DNA of 64,000 nt from CAZCTO01 sp964501725. GTDB taxonomy: Bacteria > Bacillota > Clostridia > Saccharofermentanales > Saccharofermentanaceae. The stretch lies in assembly GCA_964501725.1 (NCBI GenBank), contig CAZCTO010000008.1, forward strand, positions 1 through 64,000. The letters are read 5' to 3'. Positions 7,736 through 16,502 of this stretch are shown piece by piece. Under the pieces are notes generated by a model, which saw only the letters and a list, made by a program, of their open reading frames with translations, had not been told where the DNA came from and ran no database searches. The number at the start of each line of letters is the position of its first letter. Positions within the stretch are counted from its first letter, which is position 1. The position numbers were made by a program, and so were the translations under genes.

Positions 7736-9145
7736 CTAAAACTGAAATTTGTCGGCGAAAAAGTTCTTGAGTTCAGCGATCGGGTACCGTACGTTACCGG
7801 GGGCAAATTCCACCTTTGCCATCGTGTCGCGCAGGCGAATTTCGACGCAGTTGTCATTGTCCGATTCAAAATCATAGACGACACAATAAGGCGTCCCGAT
7901 TTCGTCCTGACGACGATAGCGTTTACCGATGGACTGTTTGTCATCGAATTCGCAAATATAATCTTTGGTAAGTGCCTCGTAGATCGGCATAGCCTTTTCG
8001 CTCAGTTTGGACGAGAGCGGCAGGATACCGATTTTGATCGGTGCCAGTGCGGGATGAAAATGCATGACGGTTCTTACATCTCCTTCGCCCAGGTCCTCTT
8101 CGTCATATGCGGAACACATAAACGCCAGAGTAACGCGATCGACGCCGAGTGAAGGTTCGATTACATAGGGAACATACTTCTCATTTTTTGCAGGATCAAA
8201 GTACATCAGGTCTTCTTTGGAAAACTCCATGTGCTTTTTGAGGTCGTAGTCGGTGCGATCCGCGATGCCCCAGAGTTCGCCCCATCCAAACGGGAAAAGG
8301 AACTCAAAATCAGTCGTCGCGTTCGAGTAGAACGCCAGTTCCTCTTTCGCATGGTCACGCGCCCGCAGTTCTTTCTCGCCGAGTCCGAGTCCGGTGAGGA
8401 AACTGTAGCAGTACTTTTTCCAGTAATCAAACCACTCCAGATCGGTTCCCGGCTCGCAGAAAAACTCCAGTTCCATCTGCTCGAATTCACGAACGCGGAA
8501 GATGAAATTCCCCGGCGTAATTTCATTACGGAATGCCTTGCCGATCTGGCAGATTCCGAAAGGAACTTTCCTGCGCGATGACCGCTGTACATTTTTGAAA
8601 TTGACAAAAATGCCCTGCGCGGTTTCCGGTCGCAGATACACTTCATTCTTGCTGTCTTCAAGGACTCCCATGAACGTTTTAAACATCAGGTTGAATTTGC
8701 GGATGTCCGTGAAATTATGGCTGCCGCACTGCGGGCAGGGAATTTGCTTTTCGCGGATGAATTCGACGATCTGCTCATCACTAAAACTTTCGCACGCGAC
8801 GGAAAGGTTGTTTGCGGCCGCAAATTCTTCGATCAGCTTATCGGCGCGATGGCGTGATTTGCACTGACGGCAATCGATCAGAGGATCAGAAAAGCCGCCG
8901 ACATGCCCCGATGCCACCCAAACCTGAGGATTCATCAGAATCGCGCAGTCCAGACCGACATTATAGGGATTCTCCTGAACGAATTTCTTCCACCAGGCAG
9001 CTTTCACGTTGTTCTTGAGTTGAACACCGAGCGGACCGTAATCCCACGAATTGGCAAGCCCGCCGTAAATATCAGAGCCCGGAAATACAAATCCGCGCGT
9101 CTTGCAAAGGGCAACGATTTTTTCCATGGACTTGTCTTGAATCAT
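7736..9145 (-). CDS. glyQS: glycyl-tRNA synthetase, dimeric class II type
   Basis: This enzyme charges tRNA-Gly with glycine in the cytoplasm. It is the single-chain alpha2 type of eukaryotes and some bacteria, not the alpha/beta type. Visible signatures are GSDIYGGLANSWDYGPLG at the N-terminus (motif-1 region), two CxxC pairs (CRQCKSRH and CPQCGSHNF) of the zinc insertion, motif 2 around IGKAFRNEITPGNFIFRVREFEQ, and motif 3 in PSLGVDRVTLA. The C-terminal anticodon-binding domain follows from about residue 360. The length of 469 residues is normal. The ATG directly abuts the rpoZ stop (TAAATG), with GGAGGA inside the rpoZ end, so translation is likely coupled. Confidence 0.97.
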   Translation of the reverse strand: MIQDKSMEKIVALCKTRGFVFPGSDIYGGLANSWDYGPLGVQLKNNVKAAWWKKFVQENPYNVGLDCAILMNPQVWVASGHVGGFSDPLIDCRQCKSRHRADKLIEEFAAANNLSVACESFSDEQIVEFIREKQIPCPQCGSHNFTDIRKFNLMFKTFMGVLEDSKNEVYLRPETAQGIFVNFKNVQRSSRRKVPFGICQIGKAFRNEITPGNFIFRVREFEQMELEFFCEPGTDLEWFDYWKKYCYSFLTGLGLGEKELRARDHAKEELAFYSNATTDFEFLFPFGWGELWGIADRTDYDLKKHMEFSKEDLMYFDPAKNEKYVPYVIEPSLGVDRVTLAFMCSAYDEEDLGEGDVRTVMHFHPALAPIKIGILPLSSKLSEKAMPIYEALTKDYICEFDDKQSIGKRYRRQDEIGTPYCVVYDFESDNDNCVEIRLRDTMAKVEFAPGNVRYPIAELKNFFADKFQF

Positions 9146-9613
9146 TTAATTGTCGTCCTCCGTTTCAGGCGAATCGAGCGCTTCCAAGTCCGCGATGTCC
9201 TCTTCGGTAATACCTTCCAATTCTTCTTCAACCAGATCTTCGTTTGTCTCATCGGCAGCAACTATTTCGGTTTCTTCTTCGGAATCCGTCTTTGCTTTCG
9301 CAATACTCAAGTCGATGAGATCCGGAAAAACATCCATCGATGCCTGACTTTCGGCAAGTTCCTTTGCCAGACGTCTTGCTTCCTCGATTTCGGGACGTAG
9401 CGGGACGAACGGCGAATGGGATCCCGGAATACCGACCACTTGATCCGCCATGATTTCTTCGCAGGCGAGCGTGACCAGGCTGGGGGTGTCCTCCGTAACC
9501 ATGGGCTTCGCACCGTCAACCAGTTGACGGGTACGCTTTGCGACCAGCATCGCAAGCGTGTAACGTGAGTCAGCCTTCGGGAGTAAGTCTTCGATCGGGG
9601 GTTTTACAAGCAT
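9146..9613 (-). CDS. rpoZ: RNA polymerase omega subunit with long acidic tail
   Basis: The N-terminal 70 residues are a standard omega subunit: MLVKPPIEDLLPKADSRYTLAMLVAKRTRQL is the conserved first helix that clamps the beta-prime C-terminus. The position between gmk and other informational genes is the usual one. At 155 residues it is roughly twice normal length; from about residue 105 it continues into an extension dominated by Glu and Asp (DSEEETEIVAADETNEDLVEEELEGITEED). No known domain is seen there. The ribosome site GGAGGATCAAA precedes the ATG at 9613. glyQS follows without a gap. Confidence 0.93.
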   Translation of the reverse strand: MLVKPPIEDLLPKADSRYTLAMLVAKRTRQLVDGAKPMVTEDTPSLVTLACEEIMADQVVGIPGSHSPFVPLRPEIEEARRLAKELAESQASMDVFPDLIDLSIAKAKTDSEEETEIVAADETNEDLVEEELEGITEEDIADLEALDSPETEDDN

Positions 9614-9695
9614 TTTGATCCTCCTTGTATATCCGTGTTTGCGTTAGTTCTTTATCCTCTGCGCCTGACGGTCGTTACCGGCCCAAGCGAAAAAG

Positions 9696-10331
9696 TCATT
9701 CTTCCAGAATTTTGTTCTCTAGTCCGGCTTGTCTGCAATACCGGTACCGTTCAGCCTTAATAATCGAAATGATTCGTTCCGTGGCAAGCTCGACCTCGTC
9801 ATTGATGACCAAATAGTCGAATAAATCCGCCTTGGGTATTTCTACGCTGGCTTTCAATAGCCGCTTGGCAATGACTTCTTCAGATTCCGTCCCCCGTCGG
9901 GAAAGCCGGTTCTTCAGTTCTGACATTGACGGCGGCAGAAGAAAAATCGTCACCGCGTCAGGGCAATACTCTTTGAGCGCGAGGCTTCCGGTTACGGTCA
10001 GATCGAAAAGCACGTCTTTCCCTTCCTGAACCATCCGGAGAAGCGGTTTAATCGGCGTACCGTAGTAATGGTTCAAATAAATATCGTGTTCCAGAATCTC
10101 TCCGTTACGCATCATTTCCGTAAATTCTTCATCGGTCTTGAAATAATAGGACACACCTTCGATTTCGTTTTCTCTCTTCTGCCGTGATGTCACGGACACA
10201 GAGTGAGTAATGTTGGGAAGTACTTCACGAACCCGATCAATAACGGTTCCTTTGCCGACGCCGGAAGGTCCCGACACTGCGATGAGAAGTCCTTTTCGAT
10301 CTATCGCTCCGTTTTCATCACAAAGCCTCAC
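9696..10331 (-). CDS. gmk: guanylate kinase
   Basis: The enzyme phosphorylates GMP to GDP with ATP in purine nucleotide synthesis. The P-loop is SGPSGVGKGT at residues 20-29, followed by the GMP-binding segment SVTSRQKRENEIEGVSYYF and the lid region. The length of 211 residues is normal. Translation starts at a GTG that overlaps the remA stop (GTGA) and has AAGGAG five bases upstream. The order yicC-remA-gmk-rpoZ is the classical Firmicutes arrangement and supports all four calls. Confidence 0.97.
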   Translation of the reverse strand: MRLCDENGAIDRKGLLIAVSGPSGVGKGTVIDRVREVLPNITHSVSVTSRQKRENEIEGVSYYFKTDEEFTEMMRNGEILEHDIYLNHYYGTPIKPLLRMVQEGKDVLFDLTVTGSLALKEYCPDAVTIFLLPPSMSELKNRLSRRGTESEEVIAKRLLKASVEIPKADLFDYLVINDEVELATERIISIIKAERYRYCRQAGLENKILEE

Positions 10332-10600
10332 GCCTGCTCCTTATCCGCACGAACATTATCGTGCTGTATATCTTGAAGGAGAATATCGATCTCCTCGACA
10401 GGAAGGGCGGAAAGAACGACGTGGTCGCTGTCCATGATTAACACGGCCTTGCACTTCTTACCGGAGGAAGCATCGATCAGAGAGCCACGGTCGCGCGCGT
10501 CCTGCACGAGTCTTCGAACCGGTGCCGAATCCGGACCGATGACGCTGATCAGTCTTTCTGCCGATATGATGTTCCCGAATCCGATTTGAATAAAAGTCAC
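10328..10600 (-). CDS. remA: RemA-like regulatory protein (DUF370)
   Basis: This 90-residue protein belongs to the DUF370 family, whose Bacillus subtilis member RemA is a DNA-binding regulator of biofilm matrix and osmoprotection genes. The conserved start IQIGFGNIISAERLISVIGPDSAPVRRL is present, as is VVLSALPVEEI. Start is the GTG at 10600 behind GGGAGGAAATT; the stop overlaps gmk by 4 bp. The C-terminal tail (HDNVRADKEQA) is short and charged. The regulon in this organism cannot be told from the sequence. Confidence 0.93.
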   Translation of the reverse strand: MTFIQIGFGNIISAERLISVIGPDSAPVRRLVQDARDRGSLIDASSGKKCKAVLIMDSDHVVLSALPVEEIDILLQDIQHDNVRADKEQA

Positions 10601-10623
10601 AATTTCCTCCCGATTATAAGCAA

Positions 10624-11511
10624 TTACGCAAGATTCTGAATCTGCTCGCGTATTTTTTCCAGTTCTGTTTTCATTTCGAGAACACGGTTCGTAATGGTAA
10701 GGTCATTGGCCTTCGAGCCGATGGTGTTTATTTCACGGTTGATTTCCTGAACAATAAAATCAAGGCGTTTACCGATGCTTCCGTCGGACTTTATCGCCTC
10801 CCTGAATTGCTCCAAATGGCTCGAAAGACGGGTCAACTCTTCATCGATCGAACATCTGTCGGCAAAAATTGCGATTTCCGCCTCTGCCCTTCCCTCGTCG
10901 TAATAAAGACCTGCGGTGTCCTCCAGAAGGCTTTCCATTCTGGCCATCAGTTTCTGCCGATATTCGGCGGGCACGAGCGCCGCACGCTCTCTGACTTCGT
11001 CTGTCATGCGGGACAAATTGTCTGTTTTATTAAGAACATCCGCGGCAAGTCTCTCGCCTTCAGTCTTGCGCATCCGGATGATCGAATCCAAGGCATCCGA
11101 TAAAATCGCCATGAGCCCTTCCTTCAGCATTTCCGGGTCGCATTCCGCCGTATCGACAGAAAGCACATCCGGCAGTCTGGCAATCATCCCGGCATCCGCT
11201 TCGTCCGGTCTTCCCGTTGCCGCGGCAATATCGGAGATCGCCGCGGAATAAGCCCGTGCAAGGTCGATATTCGGCATGACGACGGTTCCCGCGGAAGCTG
11301 CGTCGTTCATGGTGATAAATACATCCGCCTTGCCTCGGACAAGCCGGTTGGTAATGGTTTCTTTGAAGACGGGTTCGAGTGGAAAAAGGACTCTGGGCAT
11401 ACGGATCTGAACATCACAAAAACGATTATTGACAGTCTTGATCTCAATGAGAAATCTTCTGGACTCGACGGTGCTCTCCGAGCGGCCGTATCCGGTCATG
11501 CTTTCAGCCAT
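10624..11511 (-). CDS. yicC: YicC-family protein (endoribonuclease-type)
   Basis: This 295-residue protein starts with the family hallmark MTGYGR and has VNNRFCDVQIRMPR after the first strand. The C-terminal DUF1732 part ends in GKRLDFIVQEINREINTIGSKAND and VLEMKTELEKIREQIQNL, the usual terminal helix. Family members have been described as RNA-processing proteins that affect sRNA and mRNA stability. It leads the yicC-remA-gmk-rpoZ-glyQS-ppdK run, all on the minus strand, with a promoter at 11590-11618. Confidence 0.95.
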   Translation of the reverse strand: MAESMTGYGRSESTVESRRFLIEIKTVNNRFCDVQIRMPRVLFPLEPVFKETITNRLVRGKADVFITMNDAASAGTVVMPNIDLARAYSAAISDIAAATGRPDEADAGMIARLPDVLSVDTAECDPEMLKEGLMAILSDALDSIIRMRKTEGERLAADVLNKTDNLSRMTDEVRERAALVPAEYRQKLMARMESLLEDTAGLYYDEGRAEAEIAIFADRCSIDEELTRLSSHLEQFREAIKSDGSIGKRLDFIVQEINREINTIGSKANDLTITNRVLEMKTELEKIREQIQNLA

Positions 11512-11589
11512 ATGAATGTTTCTCCCGTCCGGTGACTACTTTCAGCACCCCGAAAAGCCCTTAATCCGGACGTTTTCGGTGCGAGAGTC

Positions 11590-11618
11590 ATTATATCTCA
11601 AGCCCTGAAAATGCGCAA
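11590..11618 (-). promoter_or_regulatory. sigma-A promoter for the yicC operon
   Basis: On the minus strand, TTGCGC (11613-11618) and TATAAT (11590-11595) are separated by 17 bp. The transcript would start about 70 bases upstream of yicC, beyond the end of the phosphoesterase gene. Confidence 0.7.
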
Positions 11619-11640
11619 CTGCTGAAATATACCTTCAGCC

Positions 11641-12348
11641 TTAGAGCCGTAAAGGTTTGAAGGCAATAAAATCCCCCGATGCGAGGAGGTATCTGACTCC
11701 GTTTTTCGTTCCTTCGAAGGCTTTACCATGACCTCGCCCGTGAAGGTGTCCGTACAGGCAAATTTCGACGCCGTATTTTTCGAGCAGATCGGAAAACGCC
11801 GTACGGTCACCATGCTCGCCGACCGGAGGGAAATGAAGCATCGCCACCATGCGTCCGGACGTGTGTGCGCAGAGATTCTGCCCCGCAATAAGAGATCTCT
11901 CCAGCCTTCCGGCTTCACGATCATAGATTACGCGATCCGACTCGGAGAACTCCGAATGCTCCGGGAGTAGCCAGCCGCGGGAGCCGCATACGGTGTCTGT
12001 GCCCACCCGAATCGCACTGTTCTTAATCAGGGTAATCGAATGGATTTCGTTGTCGTCCATAAACTTTTCGACCTTACCATTGGTTCCCCACCAAAAATCG
12101 TGGTTTCCCTTAATCATAATCTTCTGTCCGGGGAGCCGGTCCAGAAAGCGAAGGTCCGGTAATGCCTCTTCCATGGTCATTGCCCAGGAGATATCCCCCG
12201 GGATTAAGACGGTGTCTTCTTCTGAAACCATCTCCGTCCAGTTTGCTTCCAGGCGGTTAACATAGTCGTGCCAGCGCTCGCCGAAAACGTCCATAGGCTT
12301 ATCGGTTCCGAGGGAAAGATGAATGTCTGCGATTGCAAATAGTGCCAT
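11641..12348 (-). CDS. metallophosphoesterase
   Basis: This calcineurin-like phosphoesterase of 235 residues carries the full metal-binding signature: ADIHLS near the N-terminus (DxH), PGDISWAM (GDxxW variant), KGNHDFWWG (GNHD), a later HFPP, and CLYGHLHGRGH (GHxH). The substrate is not evident; small proteins of this group act on nucleotides or phosphodiesters in the cytoplasm. The start is the ATG at 12348, with GGGAGGATTGATTTT in front; that ribosome site lies in the last codons of uvrC, four bases away. A longer in-frame reading upstream overlaps uvrC and is not credible. Confidence 0.9.
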   Translation of the reverse strand: MALFAIADIHLSLGTDKPMDVFGERWHDYVNRLEANWTEMVSEEDTVLIPGDISWAMTMEEALPDLRFLDRLPGQKIMIKGNHDFWWGTNGKVEKFMDDNEIHSITLIKNSAIRVGTDTVCGSRGWLLPEHSEFSESDRVIYDREAGRLERSLIAGQNLCAHTSGRMVAMLHFPPVGEHGDRTAFSDLLEKYGVEICLYGHLHGRGHGKAFEGTKNGVRYLLASGDFIAFKPLRL

Positions 12349-12352
12349 AAAA

Positions 12353-14230
12353 TCAATCCTCCCTCCGATGAAAATGTTCGTAGATTGCTTTTGCGTTCGC
12401 CTCCGATATTTGCGGCGCCGCGGCGAGCTCATCAATTTCGGATTTCATGATTTTGCCGATGGTGCCAAAGTGCTTAAGCAGCGCTTTTCGCTTCGCCGGC
12501 CCGATACCGGCTATCGTCTCCAGTTTGAACGAAAGATTGCGTTTCCGGCTGAGCTTTCGCTGATAGGAAATCGCAAACCGGTGGACCTCGTTCTGGATTG
12601 CCGTTAATAGACGAAGCAGAACCAGCTTCTCATCGCTCAAATCTTTTCCTTGGGAGAGATCCAGCGTGGATCCGTCCGTCCGGACCAAGCCGGCCGTACG
12701 GTGCCTCGAATCTTTCACCATTCCCGCGACGCGAATACGCTCACCCAAGCCGAATTCATCAATTACGGCACGTGCCAGAAACACGTGAGCCCGACCGCCG
12801 TCCATCAATAAAAGATCCGGAATTTTGGCAAATTCGTTCTCGTCGCCGTGCGAAAAACGTCTTTTCAGCACTTCGCGCATTGAGGCGTAATCATCCTGAC
12901 CTTCGACGGTTTTCACTTTGAAAAGCCGGTAACCCTGACGGTCGGGGCGGCCGTTTTTGAAGACCACCATTCCGCCGCAACGATCGTCCTGTCCGAGGTT
13001 GGAAATGTCGAACGCTTCGATGCGTTCCGGCAGACGGTCCATAGAAAGTGCTTCTTTCAGGCCTTCAAGCGCCTCCCGTATGGATCTTTCCGAGTCGCCG
13101 ACGCGAAGGATTCTGCTGTGCAGGGCTTCCGATGCATTCTTCACCGAAAGTCCCAGAAGGTTCGCGGCATCACCGCGCTGCGGAACACGGAAAACAACTT
13201 TCCGACCGGCCAGCCCGCTTAGGTACCGGGACACGGTTTCATGGTCTTCCGGCAGTACCGGCAGCAGTATTTCCGGGGGGATCTGCGCCGCTTCCGGGTA
13301 GTACTGCATCATAAATGCCATTAATACGCCGGCATCTTCTTCTCCGTCATCCGGCAGGAAAAACGTTGATGAACCGACAATTCGGCCGCTCCGAAGCTCC
13401 AGTTTACGCAAGCAAATCTCGCCGGCATCGCGAAAAATGCCGATCGCGTCCATATCTTTTTCCATGCGGAACGAAATCTTCTGCGATTCCATAATCTTTT
13501 CAAGCGCCATCAGTCGATCCCGGTAAATCGCCGCTTTCTCATATTCCATATCTTCGGAAGCACTCTTCATCCGGGCAATCAAATCCTTCTGGATTCCGTC
13601 GTATTTTCCCTCGAAAAAGCGGCAGACGTTCTCCATCACCGCCCTGTATTCCTCTGCGGGAACATCTCCCCTGCATGGAGCAACACACTGACCGATATGG
13701 TAATTAAGGCATGCACGCTCTTTGCCTATATCCCGCGGCAGAACGCGACGGCAGGTCTTGGTGGGGAAAATACTCTTTAGCACCTCCAGCGCGCGATAAA
13801 CATCGCCGCCGAGAAAGGGTCCGTAATACTTCGCTCCCTTTTCCCGATCATTTCCGATGCGGAAAACCTTCATAATCCTCGGGTATTGCTCCTGCATGGT
13901 AATGCAAACATATGGAAAACCTTTGTCATCCCGCAGGAGAATGTTGTAGTGCGGCATATATCGCTTAATGAAATTGGCTTCAAGCAGTAACGCTTCCAGT
14001 TCACTTTCGACCACAACATATTCGAAATTGTCTATATGCGAAATCATCGCCAGGACTTTTTCGTTTCCGACCGGATTTTTCGCGAAATAACTGCGGAGAC
14101 GAGCTTTCAGATTCTTGGCTTTGCCGACATATATAACAGAACCCGAGGCGTCCTTCATGAGGTACACACCCGGATTCGTAGGTACTGTATCTAAGCGGGC
14201 ATCAAATGCCGGTTTCTCCAGATCAATCAC
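12353..14230 (-). CDS. uvrC: UvrABC system protein C (excinuclease subunit)
   Basis: UvrC makes the 3' and 5' incisions in nucleotide excision repair. Domains in order: GIY-YIG nuclease (PGVYLMKDASGSVIYVGKAKNLKARLRSYF, residues about 19-48), a Cys-rich linker (CLNYHIGQCVAPC), the UVR domain for UvrB contact (about 200-240), the RNase H-like endonuclease with FDISNLGQDD and LLMDGGRAH, and a C-terminal helix-hairpin-helix (LETIAGIGPAKRKALLKHFG). The 625-residue length is typical. It overlaps the upstream Crh-like gene by 4 bp, so the two are co-translated. Confidence 0.98.
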   Translation of the reverse strand: MIDLEKPAFDARLDTVPTNPGVYLMKDASGSVIYVGKAKNLKARLRSYFAKNPVGNEKVLAMISHIDNFEYVVVESELEALLLEANFIKRYMPHYNILLRDDKGFPYVCITMQEQYPRIMKVFRIGNDREKGAKYYGPFLGGDVYRALEVLKSIFPTKTCRRVLPRDIGKERACLNYHIGQCVAPCRGDVPAEEYRAVMENVCRFFEGKYDGIQKDLIARMKSASEDMEYEKAAIYRDRLMALEKIMESQKISFRMEKDMDAIGIFRDAGEICLRKLELRSGRIVGSSTFFLPDDGEEDAGVLMAFMMQYYPEAAQIPPEILLPVLPEDHETVSRYLSGLAGRKVVFRVPQRGDAANLLGLSVKNASEALHSRILRVGDSERSIREALEGLKEALSMDRLPERIEAFDISNLGQDDRCGGMVVFKNGRPDRQGYRLFKVKTVEGQDDYASMREVLKRRFSHGDENEFAKIPDLLLMDGGRAHVFLARAVIDEFGLGERIRVAGMVKDSRHRTAGLVRTDGSTLDLSQGKDLSDEKLVLLRLLTAIQNEVHRFAISYQRKLSRKRNLSFKLETIAGIGPAKRKALLKHFGTIGKIMKSEIDELAAAPQISEANAKAIYEHFHRRED

Positions 14231-14487
14231 ACCTTCGGATTCTCCAGATAGGTCACAAGAGCATCCAGCGCTTCCTCTTGATCCGCGCCTTCTGCGGCAA
14301 TTTCAATTTCAGAATTGCTTTCAATTCCGAGAGACATCAGCCCGAGAAGACTTTTTGCATTCGCTCTTCTTCCGTTGCGTGTAAGGTAAATACTGCTGCG
14401 GAATGCGGAAGCCTTCTGGATCAAAACAGCGACAGCCTTCATTTGAAGTGCATCCTCGCAACAAAAAACGACTGTTTTGGATACCAT
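14227..14487 (-). CDS. HPr-like protein lacking the phospho-histidine (Crh-like)
   Basis: The 86-residue protein has the HPr fold throughout. Position 15, which is His in PTS phosphocarrier HPr, is Gln (EDALQMKAV); the regulatory Ser46 is intact in NAKSLLGLMSLG. Exactly this combination, Gln15 with Ser46, defines Bacillus subtilis Crh, a catabolite-repression cofactor phosphorylated by HprK but unable to carry PTS phosphate. Position 17 is Lys rather than the usual Arg. Start is the ATG at 14487 behind CAGGAGGAAGAAAA; the stop overlaps uvrC. No HprK gene lies in the window. Whether it works with CcpA is inference. Confidence 0.88.
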   Translation of the reverse strand: MVSKTVVFCCEDALQMKAVAVLIQKASAFRSSIYLTRNGRRANAKSLLGLMSLGIESNSEIEIAAEGADQEEALDALVTYLENPKV

Positions 14488-14537
14488 TTTTCTTCCTCCT
14501 GGGAAATGAAGTAAGTCATCACATATTCTTAATCTAA

Positions 14538-14566
14538 AGTATATGGACAGCGTTTCTTAATGTCAA
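14538..14566 (-). promoter_or_regulatory. sigma-A promoter for the Crh-like/uvrC unit
   Basis: On the minus strand TTGACA (14561-14566) and TATACT (14538-14543) are separated by 17 bp, about 50 bp upstream of the Crh-like start. Confidence 0.8.
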
Positions 14567-14649
14567 CCGGAACAAATCGTTTCACTCAATTTTTAGCGAT
14601 TTCACTTAGCAAGGACGGAAGACAGGTTTGTTTTCTGGTTATTATGACA

Positions 14650-15147
14650 TCATTTTCTTAACTGCTCTTCAGGCGTCATGCCGGGAATAGTCTCTTCTGA
14701 TATTGTAAGAGAGTATATAAAAGCATCTTCTCCGCTGTCTTCATAATAACCCTTTCGACGTCCGGATCTCAAGAAACCAAATCGCTCATAAAGACCAATG
14801 GCTGTATCGTTTCCGCTTCTGACTTCCAAATGAAGAACTTTGATTCCGTTATGGATGCAGAACCGCTTTGCTTCCTCGAGCAAGGCTTTTCCGATCCCTT
14901 CGTTTCTTCGATCCGGATGAACGGCAAGGTTCGCTATTTCCGCCTCATCACACACAAACTGGATTCCGATATAGCCGATGGTGCGGGGAATGTATGTAAG
15001 ATCCTCGCAAACAAAACATCTCCTGATCTTTGTGTCCGTCACAAAAGTCCGAAGTGATTCTTCGCTCCACGGAATCGTAAAACAAAGCTTTTCAAGCTCT
15101 CCGAGAAGCGAAATGTCGCCGGTATCCGCAACCCGGATTTCAGTCAT
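14650..15147 (-). CDS. rimI: ribosomal-protein-alanine N-acetyltransferase-like GNAT protein
   Basis: This 165-residue GNAT acetyltransferase shows the acetyl-CoA loop RRNEGIGKALLEEA, preceded by AEIANLAVHPD, and the C-terminal YERFGFLRSGRRKGYYEDSGEDAFIYSL, which is typical of RimI (Y-Y-x(5)-DA). RimI acetylates the N-terminal alanine of ribosomal protein S18. The start is the ATG at 15147 with AAGGAAAG in front; it overlaps the tsaB end by 8 bp. The tsaE-tsaB-rimI order is conserved in Firmicutes and supports the call. Confidence 0.9.
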   Translation of the reverse strand: MTEIRVADTGDISLLGELEKLCFTIPWSEESLRTFVTDTKIRRCFVCEDLTYIPRTIGYIGIQFVCDEAEIANLAVHPDRRNEGIGKALLEEAKRFCIHNGIKVLHLEVRSGNDTAIGLYERFGFLRSGRRKGYYEDSGEDAFIYSLTISEETIPGMTPEEQLRK

Positions 15148-15949
15148 TTGACTTTCCTTCCTTACTGATGAGATTGCGCTCCGCGGCGGTTTTCGCAAGA
15201 TAAACCGGTTCCATTGCTTCTGTCGGGAAACGCTTCACAAGGTTCATATCCTCGGAATCGCTTCCCGCAAAAATCATCTCTGACGCTATTCCGGCCACCG
15301 ACCACGGATCAATTTCCGCGCAGGCAAAAACCGGTCTCACATCCGCTCTTGGCTCTCCGCATTCCCCGACTCCGTAAATATCGCAGGCGTTCCCGCATGT
15401 CAGTATACAGGCCCCCGGGGCATTCTCATCCCTCCACCGATCACAGGCAAGAACAAACTCATCAACTGTTCTTGCCGCCTCGGATACCACTTCAAGACCC
15501 CGGTAATATGCCGCGCAAAAAACACGTCGATTGCGGGCGTCGATCATCGACGCAACAACAGCATCCCGGTGCGCAAAAAGCGGATATGCGAGAGCGCGGA
15601 GCGATGAAACAGGAATTGCCGCTTTGCCGGATGCAAATGCCATTGCCTTAACCGCACTGACGCCGATCCGAATCCCGGTGAATGAGCCCGGGCCGACGGT
15701 ACAGGCGATCGCATCCAGCGAACTGTAATCCGCGGCGGCATTCTGCATCAGCTCATGCACCAGCGGCATAAAGGTATGGGAATGTGTAAGACCCACTGAA
15801 AGAAAAGACGAGGCAATCCGCTTTTCGCGAAAAACGGTATTCATCGGAACAGAAACCTCCGGAATCCCGTAAGTGTCCGGCGGCATTTCATAACTTCCGA
15901 GACAGCAGGAACAAGACGCACTTGATGTATCACAGGCAAGTATTCTCAT
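15140..15949 (-). CDS. tsaB: tRNA threonylcarbamoyladenosine biosynthesis protein TsaB
   Basis: TsaB is the ASKHA-fold partner of TsaD and TsaE in making t6A at position 37 of ANN-decoding tRNAs. The N-terminal ILACDTSSASCS and the AIACTVGPGSFTGIRIGVSAVKAMAF motif are diagnostic. The length is 269 residues, somewhat longer than many TsaB. I prefer the ATG at 15949, preceded by GGAAGGATCAATCC; an in-frame GTG six codons upstream has no spaced ribosome site. The segment SCSCCLGS near the start is Cys-rich. It lies between tsaE and rimI. Confidence 0.94.
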   Translation of the reverse strand: MRILACDTSSASCSCCLGSYEMPPDTYGIPEVSVPMNTVFREKRIASSFLSVGLTHSHTFMPLVHELMQNAAADYSSLDAIACTVGPGSFTGIRIGVSAVKAMAFASGKAAIPVSSLRALAYPLFAHRDAVVASMIDARNRRVFCAAYYRGLEVVSEAARTVDEFVLACDRWRDENAPGACILTCGNACDIYGVGECGEPRADVRPVFACAEIDPWSVAGIASEMIFAGSDSEDMNLVKRFPTEAMEPVYLAKTAAERNLISKEGKSND

Positions 15950-16007
15950 GGATTGATCCTTCCTCACACGAGCGGCGTCGCAAAAACGATTTGCGGTCCG
16001 CCTTCAA

Positions 16008-16502
16008 TTATATCGCTATCTCTTGATTAGCGGAAAGACTATTCAGAATTGCGGTCAACGGCTTCTCCATGACATCCGGAATGGTAATAGAAATATCTCT
16101 TTGGGAACCGTTTCCGCGCAGTTCGATCCGGATCCGGTTTTCCGGCAGAATATCCGTGACTTTATCTCCCCATTCGATCACGCAGACACCGCCGCGATCG
16201 AAATATTCATCAAGGCCGGCGGCAACAAAGTCCTCCGGGTCATGGAGACGGTAAACATCAAAATGGAACAAGCTCTTCCCGGTTCGGGTCGAAATATGTT
16301 CGGAAACAATGGTGTAGGTCGGACTGGTGACCATCGACGTAAGTCCCATACCCGCGGCGATACCACGAGTCAGAGCGGTTTTCCCCGCGCCGAGGTCACC
16401 TTCGAGGATAACCACGATCCCGGGTTCAAGCATTGCGGCAATCGCACGTCCGATTTCTTCGGTCGCCGCCGTCGAGAAGGAAACAATACTGCGGGTAATC
16501 AT
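16008..16502 (-). CDS. tsaE: tRNA threonylcarbamoyladenosine biosynthesis ATPase TsaE
   Basis: TsaE is the ATPase of the TsaBDE complex that installs t6A on tRNA. The P-loop GDLGAGKTALTRG spans residues 35-47, followed by SPTYTIVSEH and FHFDVYRL, then VIEWGDKV, all hallmarks of the family. The length is 164 residues. Its ATG overlaps the stop of the upstream amidohydrolase gene by 4 bp, so the two are translationally coupled although their functions seem unrelated. Confidence 0.96.
   Translation of the reverse strand: MITRSIVSFSTAATEEIGRAIAAMLEPGIVVILEGDLGAGKTALTRGIAAGMGLTSMVTSPTYTIVSEHISTRTGKSLFHFDVYRLHDPEDFVAAGLDEYFDRGGVCVIEWGDKVTDILPENRIRIELRGNGSQRDISITIPDVMEKPLTAILNSLSANQEIAI

Noticed and set aside
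5145..7739. An 864-codon open frame antisense to ppdK
   Set aside because: It mirrors the ppdK reading frame over its whole length, its translation is low in recognisable motifs and rich in His/Arg/Gly, and ppdK has intact catalytic motifs and a ribosome site. A long antisense frame is expected from the codon usage of a highly biased gene.
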